A DNA stretch of 64,000 nt, from NCBI RefSeq assembly GCF_008370325.1, contig NZ_VNIP01000011.1:434001-498000 (forward strand), given 5' to 3'. The notes beneath the pieces are model-generated. The model worked only from the letters and a program-made list of their open reading frames with translations. It did no database searches and had not been told where the DNA came from. Each line of letters begins with the position of its first letter. Position 1 is the stretch's first letter. This DNA comes from Martinezella tropici. Its GTDB lineage: Bacteria; Pseudomonadota; Alphaproteobacteria; Rhizobiales; Rhizobiaceae. Made by a program: the position numbers and the translations under genes. This document shows positions 8,422-16,554 of this stretch, piece after piece.

Positions 8422-9192
8422 TTAGGTAGCGATGACAGCAGCTTTTTGATCGAATCCGCGTGTCGGTTGGCAATCCGGAAGGTCGAAAACCAGGACATCC
8501 TCGCAATAGGGCTTCGCCTTTGCCACGACGACGCCGTTCGGATCGACGATGGCGCTGCTGCCATAGCTCACCCAGCCATCGTCATTGCTGCCGACGACAT
8601 CTGACGCAATGACCCAGCATCCCGTATGCCTGGCGCATATCTGCAGGCTCGAAATGCCCGGCCGGTGCCACAGCTCGGCTTTGTGAGGCCGGAGCATGAG
8701 ATTGATGGGGTTGCAGATGAGGCCGGCTCCCTTTCTCGCCAGTCGCGCCGCGGTATAGGGATATCTGAGATCGGCGCAGATATTGATGCCGAAGCGCCAA
8801 TGTCCCTCTTCCCAGACGGGAAAATCTTTTCCCGGCGTGCAGCCCTTTTCGAGCGGATGCGCCTTGGCATAGATCCCGATTATCCGGCCCGACTTGGCGA
8901 CGATGGCGCTGTTGTAGATCGCATCGCCTCTCCTTTCGAAAAGGCCGACAATCGTCATCGTCCTCCCGGCAGCGAAACGTGCGACAAGAGCGTTCAGCTG
9001 CGGATCATCGAGAGAAAGCGCGCGGCGTTTGGCAATGGCTTTATCGTAGCTATGCCCCTGCAGATAGCATTCGGGGAAAAGGGCGAGATCGATGCCCTGC
9101 GCTTCAGCCCAGGCGAGGTCGCGCGCCAAAACCTCGGCCGCCTGCTCGACGGCGTCGAAAAGTGCCAGACGTTGAAAGGCCGCGATCCGCAT
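8422..9192 (-). CDS. carbon-nitrogen hydrolase (nitrilase superfamily)
   Basis: A 256-residue amidase/nitrilase-fold enzyme. The Glu-Lys-Cys triad is visible as FPEC (Glu), YAKAHPLEK (Lys) and FGINICADLRYP (Cys). The fold usually cleaves amides or nitriles such as omega-amides, carbamoyl compounds or glutamine. The ending DQKAAVIAT falls 28 bases before the exonuclease gene. Whether its product is related to DNA repair is unknown; close packing suggests co-transcription but not shared function. The region upstream of 9192 holds no gene on this strand and about 200 bases before the Tat protein gene on the other strand. Confidence 0.87.
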   Translation of the reverse strand: MRIAAFQRLALFDAVEQAAEVLARDLAWAEAQGIDLALFPECYLQGHSYDKAIAKRRALSLDDPQLNALVARFAAGRTMTIVGLFERRGDAIYNSAIVAKSGRIIGIYAKAHPLEKGCTPGKDFPVWEEGHWRFGINICADLRYPYTAARLARKGAGLICNPINLMLRPHKAELWHRPGISSLQICARHTGCWVIASDVVGSNDDGWVSYGSSAIVDPNGVVVAKAKPYCEDVLVFDLPDCQPTRGFDQKAAVIAT

Positions 9193-9398
9193 GCCGGATG
9201 GGTACCATGTGCAGCGAGTCGCCCCTAGTACAAACGGATCGGACGCGGATCATCGCCTGTGCCGGACTGGTAAACGAATTAGAAAGGACCTGGTTCTTTT
9301 GGTTGGCCGAGTGCCTGCATGCGGCCCTTCTGTATCAAATCAGGACACGTAGGCCTGGCATGATTTCTGCTTCGTCGGCGTCATTCAGGGAGTTCGCA

Positions 9399-10769
9399 AT
9401 GATCCAACGCCGCGCCTTCATCGCTTCCCTCGCCGCCTCGGCAGCGGCTGGCCTGCTAGCGCCCCGCGTTTTCGCCGTGCCGCTTGCGAAGATGACGAGC
9501 GCCGAGCTGCGCGGGCCGATCGACGCCATTGCGCTGAAGACGACGCCGGGCGCGAGCGACATCAGGAGTGGCAAGCTGCAGGCGATGATCGACAATGCGG
9601 CGCGCAGCAACATGCCGCTGTTCCTGCCACCGGGCACCTACAATATCTCCAACCTGACACTCCCCAATAATACGCGCATCACAGGCGTTCCCGGTGCTTC
9701 GCGGCTCGTCTATAGTGGTGACGGCTATCTGATGAATGCGGACAAGGCCAAACGCATCGAACTTTCCGGCCTCGTCTTCGACGGTGGCAATCGCTGGCTC
9801 GCCGACTATACCGGCGGCCTCTTGCAATTTACCGGCGTCGACGAGGTGTTGATCGACAATTGCGAAGTTACCGGCAGCCGCAAGCATGCGATGCAGCTGG
9901 AACGCTGTGGCGGCCGGATCGAGCGCAGCCGCATCTCTGGCGCTGCGGAAACCGGCATCTATTCAGTCCAGTCAACCGGATTGGCTGTCGCCGACAATCG
10001 CGTCGAGGATTGCGGCAATGGCGGCATTCTCATCCATCGCTGGGAAAAAGCGGAGGATGGTAGCAGCGTCACCAATAACCGCATTGCCCGCATCCGCGCC
10101 AATGGCGGCGGCACGGGCCAGAACGGCAATGGCATCAATGTCTTCCGCGCCGATGGCGTCACGGTCTCGGGCAACCAAATCGCCGATTGCGCCTTTACTG
10201 CGATCCGCGCCAACTCGGCATCGAATGTGCAGATCTCGAACAATCAATGCCTCCGTTCGGGCGAAACCGCCATCTATTGCGAATTCGAGTTCGTGGGCGC
10301 CGCGATCAACAACAATCTGGTCGATGGCGCCGCCAACGGCATCTCGGTCACCAATTTCGACAAGGGCGGAAGGCTCGCTTCTGTGACGGGCAATGTTATC
10401 CGCAACCTGGCGCTTACGGCACCCTACGCACAGGACGGCGGCTTTGGCGTCGGCATCTCGGCCGAAGCCGATACACTGATTTCAGATAATGTCATCGAGA
10501 ATGCGCCGCTCTGGGGCTTGAGGCTCGGCTGGGGTCAATATCTCCGTAATGTGGTCGCGACCGGCAATATCGTCAGACGTGCGGGCATCGGCTGCGTGGT
10601 CTCGGTCGCCGACGGCGCCGGTTCGGCTGTGATTTCAGGCAATCTCTTCCAGGAGATGCAGCACGCCGCGATCATGGGTTTTCGCTGGGACAAGCCGGCA
10701 TCGGGTGAGTTGGCCAAGGCAAACACGCAGTTCCCGCAGCTTACCATCGAAAACAACAGGCTTCTCTAA
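9399..10769 (+). CDS. Tat-exported parallel beta-helix repeat protein (TIGR03808-like)
   Basis: A 456-residue exported protein starting MIQRRAFIASLAASAAAG, a twin-arginine signal with an Ala-rich hydrophobic core ending near RVFA. The rest is a series of short repeats rich in N, G and hydrophobics (for example ISGAAETGIYS, VTGNVIRNLAL, VVATGNIVRRAG), the pattern of a right-handed parallel beta-helix with pectate-lyase-like repeats. The length and architecture match the TIGR03808 family of unknown function, found mainly in rhizobia. ATG 9399 has AGGGAG seven bases upstream; an ATG at 9360 would put 13 residues before the RR motif. It may bind or cut polysaccharide at the cell surface, but no catalytic residues can be assigned. 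Confidence 0.8.
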   Translation: MIQRRAFIASLAASAAAGLLAPRVFAVPLAKMTSAELRGPIDAIALKTTPGASDIRSGKLQAMIDNAARSNMPLFLPPGTYNISNLTLPNNTRITGVPGASRLVYSGDGYLMNADKAKRIELSGLVFDGGNRWLADYTGGLLQFTGVDEVLIDNCEVTGSRKHAMQLERCGGRIERSRISGAAETGIYSVQSTGLAVADNRVEDCGNGGILIHRWEKAEDGSSVTNNRIARIRANGGGTGQNGNGINVFRADGVTVSGNQIADCAFTAIRANSASNVQISNNQCLRSGETAIYCEFEFVGAAINNNLVDGAANGISVTNFDKGGRLASVTGNVIRNLALTAPYAQDGGFGVGISAEADTLISDNVIENAPLWGLRLGWGQYLRNVVATGNIVRRAGIGCVVSVADGAGSAVISGNLFQEMQHAAIMGFRWDKPASGELAKANTQFPQLTIENNRLL

Positions 10770-10823
10770 AGCGCATCGCGATCTTTCAGATTCGCTTCTG
10801 GCGCTTTAGGTCTTTGATTTTGC

Positions 10824-10868
10824 GCATGTCGTTGTCGCAAAACCGCCGAACACTTTTGCGCGACATGC
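10824..10868. repeat. 45-base palindromic intergenic repeat between convergent genes
   Basis: GCATGTCG (10824-10831) pairs with CGACATGC (10861-10868), and the inside continues with GCAAAA / TTTTGC, giving a long imperfect stem. It is preceded by a second dyad, AAAGCGC / GCGCTTT (about 10769-10807). From memory, very similar sequences recur in many rhizobial intergenic regions. It sits between the ends of two convergent genes and may act as a two-way terminator. Confidence 0.65.
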
Positions 10869-10869
10869 T

Positions 10870-11658
10870 TTAGGCCGGCCGCCAGTTCGGCTGCCGCTTC
10901 TCGAAGAAGGCGGTGACACCCTCCTTCGCCTCCTCGGTCTCCCAGGCATCGGCCAATTGCTCGACGACGTGATCGATCATGCCATCGGTGATCGGCCTGC
11001 CGACGGAGCGCGCCAGGGCTTTGGCGCGGGCGGCCGCCTGCGGAGACGCCGCCAGGAAATGGCGGACCTCCGCCTCCACGGCTTCATCCAGCGCCTCCTC
11101 CGCCACGACCCGCGACAGCAGGCCGGCGGCATGTGCCTGCCAGGCATCGATGATCTTGCCGGAGAGGAAGAGCGGGCGGGCATTCTTCTCGCCGATGCGG
11201 GCAATGACATAGGGGCTGATGGTGGCGGGGATGATGCCGAGGCGCACCTCCGTCAGGCCGAAGCGCGCTGTTGATGCCGATATCACCATGTCGCAGACAC
11301 TGAGTATCCCGATGCCGCCGCCGAAGGCATTGCCATGCACACGGGCGACAAGCGGTTTAGGCAACTCGTTCAATGCCTTGAATAGCATGGCGAGCCGGCG
11401 AGCTTCGACCATGCGCCCGGCGCGCGTTGCGTCGAACTGCGCGCGCATCCAGCCGAGATCGCCGCCTGCGCAGAAGCTCGCACCCTCGCCGGTGAGCACG
11501 ACGACCCTCACCGCCTTGTCACGGGCGAGATCGTGCGTTGCCGCCGTCAAGTCGTCGATCATCTCCGCAGACAGCGCATTGTGCTTTTCGGAGCGCGCCA
11601 ACGTGAGATGGGCAACGCCTCGTCCATCGGTGGCGACGCGGATCGTTTGCGATGTCAT
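10870..11658 (-). CDS. liuC: enoyl-CoA hydratase, probable methylglutaconyl-CoA hydratase
   Basis: A 262-residue crotonase-fold protein, the last gene of the leucine degradation operon. It should hydrate 3-methylglutaconyl-CoA to HMG-CoA, the substrate of the lyase encoded immediately upstream. Motifs: the oxyanion-hole segments SFCAGGDLGWM and ARVHGNAFGGGIGILSVCD, the catalytic-Glu region FGLTEVRLGIIPATISPYV, and the C-terminal FFEKRQPNWRPA typical of this subgroup. The start overlaps the lyase stop by four bases. The specific substrate is inferred from the operon; by sequence alone it is a generic enoyl-CoA hydratase. Confidence 0.85.
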   Translation of the reverse strand: MTSQTIRVATDGRGVAHLTLARSEKHNALSAEMIDDLTAATHDLARDKAVRVVVLTGEGASFCAGGDLGWMRAQFDATRAGRMVEARRLAMLFKALNELPKPLVARVHGNAFGGGIGILSVCDMVISASTARFGLTEVRLGIIPATISPYVIARIGEKNARPLFLSGKIIDAWQAHAAGLLSRVVAEEALDEAVEAEVRHFLAASPQAAARAKALARSVGRPITDGMIDHVVEQLADAWETEEAKEGVTAFFEKRQPNWRPA

Positions 11659-12524
11659 GCTGCACTCCTGAGGCTACGGGCAAAGGTTGCGGCGCGGGCA
11701 AGTTTTCCATCATCGAGACCGGTCTCGAAGCCGTGCAGCGCCAGATAGTGGTGAACCGCCACGGTATCGACATTGCCCTTGGCGCCGGGAGCAAAGGGGC
11801 AGCCGCCAAGACCGCCGGCGGCAGCATCGAACACCCGCAAACCCCGATCGAGAGCGACACCGATATTGTCCAATGCCCGGCCTGACGTATCGTGAAAATG
11901 GCCGGCCAGCATGGCGGCGGGGAGTTTGGCAAGAACGGCTTCCAGCATTCTGTCCACCGCCTCCGGTTCACCTCTGCCGATCGTGTCGCCAAGGCTGATC
12001 TCATAGCAGCCGAGCTCCCGCAATTGCCGGGCAACGCTCACGACATTTTGCGGCGGCACGGCGCCCTCATATGGGCATTCGACGACGCAGCTGACATAAC
12101 CCCGCAACGGAACGCCGCGATTCCTGCTGGCCGCGGCGACCGGCCTGAAGCGCTCGATGCTTTCGGCGATCGAGCAATTGATATTGCGCATGGAGAAGGT
12201 TTCGGACGCTGAGGCGAAGATCGCCACCTCATCAGCACCGGCGGCAAGTGCCGCTTCGAAACCCTGCATGTTGGGTGCCAGCGCCGCATAGCGGACGCCG
12301 GCACGCCGCTTTATTCCGGCCATGACCACGGCGGCGTCCGCAAGCTGCGGAACCCATTTCGGACTGACGAAGCTCGTCACCTCGATGCGCTCGAAACCGC
12401 AATCGGAGAGTAGGTCCACCAGCTCGATCTTGCGCGCGGTATCGACCGGCTCTTTCTCATTCTGCAGGCCGTCACGCGGCGCCATTTCGACGATGGTGAC
12501 GTGATTGGGAGGCTTGTCGGTCAT
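11655..12524 (-). CDS. liuE: hydroxymethylglutaryl-CoA lyase
   Basis: Splits HMG-CoA into acetoacetate and acetyl-CoA, the final step of leucine breakdown. The 289-residue protein begins HVTIVEMAPRDGLQNEKE, the HMGL signature with the metal-binding Asp, and carries HFHDTSGRALDN (metal His) and GGLGGCPFAPGAKGNV, the flexible loop with the catalytic cysteine. Four-base overlaps with both neighbours show tight translational coupling. The symbol follows the Pseudomonas liu naming; mvaB or hmgL are equivalents. Confidence 0.95.
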   Translation of the reverse strand: MTDKPPNHVTIVEMAPRDGLQNEKEPVDTARKIELVDLLSDCGFERIEVTSFVSPKWVPQLADAAVVMAGIKRRAGVRYAALAPNMQGFEAALAAGADEVAIFASASETFSMRNINCSIAESIERFRPVAAASRNRGVPLRGYVSCVVECPYEGAVPPQNVVSVARQLRELGCYEISLGDTIGRGEPEAVDRMLEAVLAKLPAAMLAGHFHDTSGRALDNIGVALDRGLRVFDAAAGGLGGCPFAPGAKGNVDTVAVHHYLALHGFETGLDDGKLARAATFARSLRSAA

Positions 12525-14509
12525 GCCGCATCCTCCGGCCGAAGCGACAGAAGCACGGCGCTCTCGCTGGTCTGGTCGCCCTCGCCGACATGCAGGCTTT
12601 CGACGATGCCGTCACGCGCCGCCGAAAGCGTCAGCTCCATCTTCATGGCTTCCATGATGATCAGCGCCTGCCCCTTCGCCACCGTGTCGCCTTCTCTCAC
12701 GCGGACGATCTTGACGAGGCCCGGCATCGGCGCGACCACGCGGTCGCCGCCGCTGGCAGCCTCCTCTGCGCCATCAAGCGGATCGAGGCGGTGGAAATGA
12801 TGCGTATGTCCGTCAAAGAACAGCGTCACGGCTAAGGGCGTCTCAAAGATATCGACGTGGAACTGCCGGCCGTCGATTTCGACACGTCGGTCAACCTCAT
12901 CATCTTCGAAGAGACGGACGAGAACGGAGCGATCATCGAAGGCGACGCTGAAAAATATCCGACCCTTTGCCGTCACCCGGCAACTCTTATGGCCGCCGGC
13001 AAAGTGCAGCGTGACTGGACGGCTCGCCTCGCCCCAGAGCTGCCAGGCCCCCAGCGAATGCCAGGGGTCGTTGCCAACGGTTTTAGCAAAGCCGCCCGCC
13101 TCGACAATGGCAGCGATGGCAAGGGCTGCATCGCCGGGCTGCTGCGTCGCGGTCAGCGCCTCTACGTTTCGATCGATCAGTCCCGTATCCGGATGGCCGG
13201 TGGCGAAGTCCGGTTGGCGGCTGAGCCGGATGAGAAAATCGAGATTGGTGGTGGTTCCGGCAACCTGCGTCTGCTCCAACCCGTGCGTGAGCTTGGCAAG
13301 GGCTGCCGGGCGATCCGGCGCAAGCACCGTCAGCTTGGCGATCAGCGGATCGTAATGCGGGGTGATGCTGTCGCCCTCGCGGACGCCGGCATCGATGCGG
13401 ACATCACCTTCGGGAAAGCTCAAATGCGAGAGCGTGCCGGTTGCCGGCAGGAAGCCGCGTGCCGGATCTTCGGCGTAGATGCGGGCTTCGAAGGCCCAGC
13501 CGTTTATGGTGAGTTCACCTTGAGTCTTCGGCAGCGGCTCACCGCTTGCAACGCGCAATTGCCACTCCACCAGATCGACACCAGCAATCGCCTCGGTGAC
13601 GGGATGCTCAACCTGCAGGCGGGTATTCATTTCCATGAAGAAGAAGCGATCCGGCGACAGGCCGTCGGAGACATCGGCGATGAATTCGACGGTGCCGGCA
13701 CCGCGATAATCGATGGCCCGGGCGGCGCGAACTGCCGCTTCGCCCATGGCGCTGCGCATCTCCTCAGTCATGCCGGGGGCCGGCGCCTCCTCGATCACCT
13801 TCTGGTGCCGGCGCTGCAGCGAGCAATCGCGCTCAAAGAGATGCACGGCGTTGCCATGGCTATCACCAAAAACCTGGATCTCGATGTGGCGCGGCTTGAT
13901 CAGATATTTCTCGATCAGCACGGCGTCGTCACCGAAGGCGGATCTCGCCTCGCGCTTTGCCGCCTCCAGAGACGCGCCGAAATCCTCCGGCCGGTCGACG
14001 CGGCGCATGCCCTTGCCGCCGCCGCCCGCCCGCGCCTTGATGAGAACGGGAAAGCCGATGCCATCGGCTTGCTCGACGAGGAAGCCGGGCTCCTGCCCAT
14101 CGCCATGATAGCCGGGAACGACGGGCACACCGGCCCGCTCCATCAGCGCCTTGGCGGCATCCTTGAGCCCCATGGCTCGGATCGAAGCTGGCGACGGACC
14201 GATGAAGACGAGACCCGCGGCCTCGACCGCTTCGGCGAAATCGGCATTTTCCGAGAGAAAGCCGTAACCGGGATGGATGGCTTCCGCTTGGGTGTGCTGA
14301 GCCGCCGCGATGACCTTCTGCTTCGAAAGATAGCTTTCGCTCGCCGCCGCCGGGCCGATATGAACGGCCTCGTCGGCCAGCGCCACATGCAGGGCATCCC
14401 GATCAGCATCGGAATAGATGGCGACCGTGCGAATGCCGAGGCGTTGTGCCGTGCGGATAATCCGACAGGCGATTTCCCCGCGATTGGCGATCAGTATCTT
14501 CGAAAACAT
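12521..14509 (-). CDS. liuD: methylcrotonyl-CoA carboxylase alpha subunit (biotin carboxylase + BCCP)
   Basis: A 662-residue biotin-carrying subunit that carboxylates 3-methylcrotonyl-CoA together with the beta subunit encoded upstream. The N-terminal biotin carboxylase domain begins FSKILIANRGEIACRIIRTA, with the glycine-rich ATP loop KARAGGGGKGM and the catalytic EMNTRLQVEHPVTE. The C-terminal biotinyl domain has MEAMKM with the biotin-accepting lysine at K623. Assignment to methylcrotonyl rather than propionyl-CoA rests on the flanking ivd, mccB and HMG-CoA lyase genes. A 688-residue frame on the opposite strand over this gene is a codon-bias artefact. Confidence 0.94.
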   Translation of the reverse strand: MFSKILIANRGEIACRIIRTAQRLGIRTVAIYSDADRDALHVALADEAVHIGPAAASESYLSKQKVIAAAQHTQAEAIHPGYGFLSENADFAEAVEAAGLVFIGPSPASIRAMGLKDAAKALMERAGVPVVPGYHGDGQEPGFLVEQADGIGFPVLIKARAGGGGKGMRRVDRPEDFGASLEAAKREARSAFGDDAVLIEKYLIKPRHIEIQVFGDSHGNAVHLFERDCSLQRRHQKVIEEAPAPGMTEEMRSAMGEAAVRAARAIDYRGAGTVEFIADVSDGLSPDRFFFMEMNTRLQVEHPVTEAIAGVDLVEWQLRVASGEPLPKTQGELTINGWAFEARIYAEDPARGFLPATGTLSHLSFPEGDVRIDAGVREGDSITPHYDPLIAKLTVLAPDRPAALAKLTHGLEQTQVAGTTTNLDFLIRLSRQPDFATGHPDTGLIDRNVEALTATQQPGDAALAIAAIVEAGGFAKTVGNDPWHSLGAWQLWGEASRPVTLHFAGGHKSCRVTAKGRIFFSVAFDDRSVLVRLFEDDEVDRRVEIDGRQFHVDIFETPLAVTLFFDGHTHHFHRLDPLDGAEEAASGGDRVVAPMPGLVKIVRVREGDTVAKGQALIIMEAMKMELTLSAARDGIVESLHVGEGDQTSESAVLLSLRPEDAA

Positions 14510-14518
14510 CGGCTGACC

Positions 14519-14902
14519 CTATTGCGCGGCAATGACTTCGACTTCGAGCAGCCAGGCCTTGTCGAAAATGCCAGCGATCACGACAGTCATCGCCGGCGTG
14601 AGCGAGCCAAGATATTCGCTGCGGATCTCTCGGTTCTCCATCGTGTGATGACGGTCGGCGAGAAAGGTCGTGACCTTGACGATGTCTTCCTTCGTCATGC
14701 CAGCCGCCTTCAGTTGGGCGTCGATATTGTGCCAGACCTGGCGGGCCTGCGCCTGAAAACCTTCCGGCAGGGCATCGTCGACATCGGTCGGTATCTGGCC
14801 ACTGATGAAAAGCAATCGCTCGAAATTCTCGAGCTTTACGGCTTGCGCATATCCGCCGCGGGGCTTCGGCGCATTCTTGGCATTGATGGCATCGCGTTTC
14901 AT
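14519..14902 (-). CDS. RidA family protein inside the leucine operon
   Basis: A 127-residue RidA/YjgF/UK114-family protein. Family features are GYAQAVKL, LFISGQIPTD, QVWHNIDAQLKAAGM and VKVTTFLAD. RidA proteins hydrolyse reactive enamines/imines released by PLP enzymes, though many operon-bound paralogues have other or unknown roles. The classical arginine that binds the carboxylate in RidA (in an xxCxRxx context near the C-terminus) is not evident here, where VVIAGIFDKAWLLEVEVIA is read, so this may be a non-canonical member. Start 14902 has AGGAG six bases upstream; 14908 would be too close to that site. Gaps to neighbours are 9-10 bases, so it is co-transcribed with the carboxylase subunits. 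Confidence 0.85.
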   Translation of the reverse strand: MKRDAINAKNAPKPRGGYAQAVKLENFERLLFISGQIPTDVDDALPEGFQAQARQVWHNIDAQLKAAGMTKEDIVKVTTFLADRHHTMENREIRSEYLGSLTPAMTVVIAGIFDKAWLLEVEVIAAQ

Positions 14903-14912
14903 CTCCATCTCC

Positions 14913-16520
14913 TCACATCCTGAACAGACCGAAGCGCGTGTCTTCGATCGGCGCGTTGAGTGCTGCTGAAAGCGAGAGAGCCAGCACGTCGCGGCTCTTG
15001 CGCGGGTCGATAATGCCGTCGTCCCAGAGACGCGCCGAGGCGTAGAGCGGGTGGCTCTGGGTTTCGAACATCTTGAGCGTCGGCGCCTTGAAGGCGGCCT
15101 CCTCCTCCTTCGTCCAGGGCTTGCCGGCGCGAGCCAGCGCCTCGCCGCGCACGGTGGCGAGCACGCCGGCCGCCTGCTCGCCTCCCATGACCGAGATGCG
15201 GCTGTTGGGCCAGGTCCAGAGGAAGCGCGGCGAATAGGCACGGCCGGCCATGCCGTAATTGCCGGCGCCGAAGGAGCCGCCGATCAGCATGGTGATCTTC
15301 GGGACCTTGGTCGTGGCCACAGCCGTCACTAGCTTGGCGCCGTTCTTGGCGATGCCCTCCGTCTCGTATTTGCGGCCGACCATGAAGCCGGTGATGTTCT
15401 GCAGAAAGACCAGCGGGATCTTACGCTGCGAGCAAAGCTCGACGAAATGCGCACCCTTCAGCGCCGATTCCGAGAAGAGCACGCCGTTATTGGCGATGAT
15501 CCCGACGGGAATGCCATGGACATGGGCGAAACCGCAAACCAATGTGGTGCCGTAGCGCGCCTTGAACTCATCGAGCCGGGAACCGTCCACCATTCGGGCG
15601 ATGATCTCGCGCACGTCATAGGGCGTGCGCAGGTCGGAAGGGACGATGCCTAGAATATCCTCGGGATCGTAAAGCGGTGCCTCGGGCGTGCGAAGCTCGA
15701 CGCTTTCGGGCTTGCGGCGATTGAGATTCGCGACCGCCTGCCGCGCGAGCGCAAGCGCATGGGCATCGTCGCGCGCCAGATGATCGGCGACGCCGGAGAG
15801 ACGCGTGTGCACATCGCCGCCGCCGAGATCCTCGGTCGAGACCACCTCCCCCGTCGCCGCCTTGACGAGCGGCGGGCCGGCAAGAAAGATCGTTCCCTGC
15901 TTCTCGACGATAATGGTTTCGTCGGACATGGCCGGCACATAGGCGCCGCCTGCCGTGCAGGATCCCATGACGACGGCAATCTGCGGGATGCCGGCGGCCG
16001 ACATATTGGCCTGATTGTAGAAGATGCGGCCGAAATGATCGCGATCCGGAAAGACCTCGTCCTGGTTCGGCAGGTTGGCACCGCCGGAATCGACGAGATA
16101 GATGCAAGGGAGGTTGTTCTCCGCCGCAATTTCCTGAGCACGCAGATGCTTCTTCACCGTAATCGGATAGTAGGTGCCGCCTTTGACCGTGGCGTCGTTG
16201 CAGACGATCATGCAATCGCGGCCGGAAACGCGGCCGATCCCGGTAATCAGACCGGCACCCGGCGCCTCGCCGCCATAGAGACCATGAGCGGCTGTCGTCC
16301 CGATCTCCAGAAACGGCGTGGCGGGATCGATCAGGCCGGCAACGCGGTCGCGCGGCAGCATCTTGCCACGGCTGACATGGCGCTCCCGCGCCTGCGCTCC
16401 TCCGCCTTCCGCCGCCTGCGACGCAGCAGCCTCGGTGACACCGATCGCTTCCAGCATGGCAGCGCGGTTGTCGCGGAAGCGATCCGTATGCGTCGATATC
16501 TCTGATTTCAGGACGGTCAT
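14913..16520 (-). CDS. liuB: methylcrotonyl-CoA carboxylase beta (carboxyltransferase) subunit
   Basis: A 535-residue carboxyltransferase that transfers CO2 from biotin to 3-methylcrotonyl-CoA. The acyl-CoA carboxylase beta signature is clear: GTTAAHGLYGGEAPGAG, YLVDSGGANLPNQDEVFPD, GSCTAGGAYVPAMSDE, the acyl-CoA site GFMVGRKYETEGIAKNGAK, and IGGSFGAGNYGMAGRAYSPRF. These residues (PNQDEVFPD, GRKYE, GNYGMAGRAY) are the form seen in MCC rather than propionyl-CoA carboxylase. It lies between ivd and the RidA gene with a short spacer, as in liu operons. Confidence 0.95.
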   Translation of the reverse strand: MTVLKSEISTHTDRFRDNRAAMLEAIGVTEAAASQAAEGGGAQARERHVSRGKMLPRDRVAGLIDPATPFLEIGTTAAHGLYGGEAPGAGLITGIGRVSGRDCMIVCNDATVKGGTYYPITVKKHLRAQEIAAENNLPCIYLVDSGGANLPNQDEVFPDRDHFGRIFYNQANMSAAGIPQIAVVMGSCTAGGAYVPAMSDETIIVEKQGTIFLAGPPLVKAATGEVVSTEDLGGGDVHTRLSGVADHLARDDAHALALARQAVANLNRRKPESVELRTPEAPLYDPEDILGIVPSDLRTPYDVREIIARMVDGSRLDEFKARYGTTLVCGFAHVHGIPVGIIANNGVLFSESALKGAHFVELCSQRKIPLVFLQNITGFMVGRKYETEGIAKNGAKLVTAVATTKVPKITMLIGGSFGAGNYGMAGRAYSPRFLWTWPNSRISVMGGEQAAGVLATVRGEALARAGKPWTKEEEAAFKAPTLKMFETQSHPLYASARLWDDGIIDPRKSRDVLALSLSAALNAPIEDTRFGLFRM

Positions 16521-16554
16521 GCGGCCTCGCGGATCAGTAAAATGAAATTCGAAA

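Noticed and set aside
12857..14923. 688-codon open frame on the plus strand
   Set aside because: Antisense to the methylcrotonyl-CoA carboxylase alpha gene; it arises from GC-rich third positions, and its translation has no family features.
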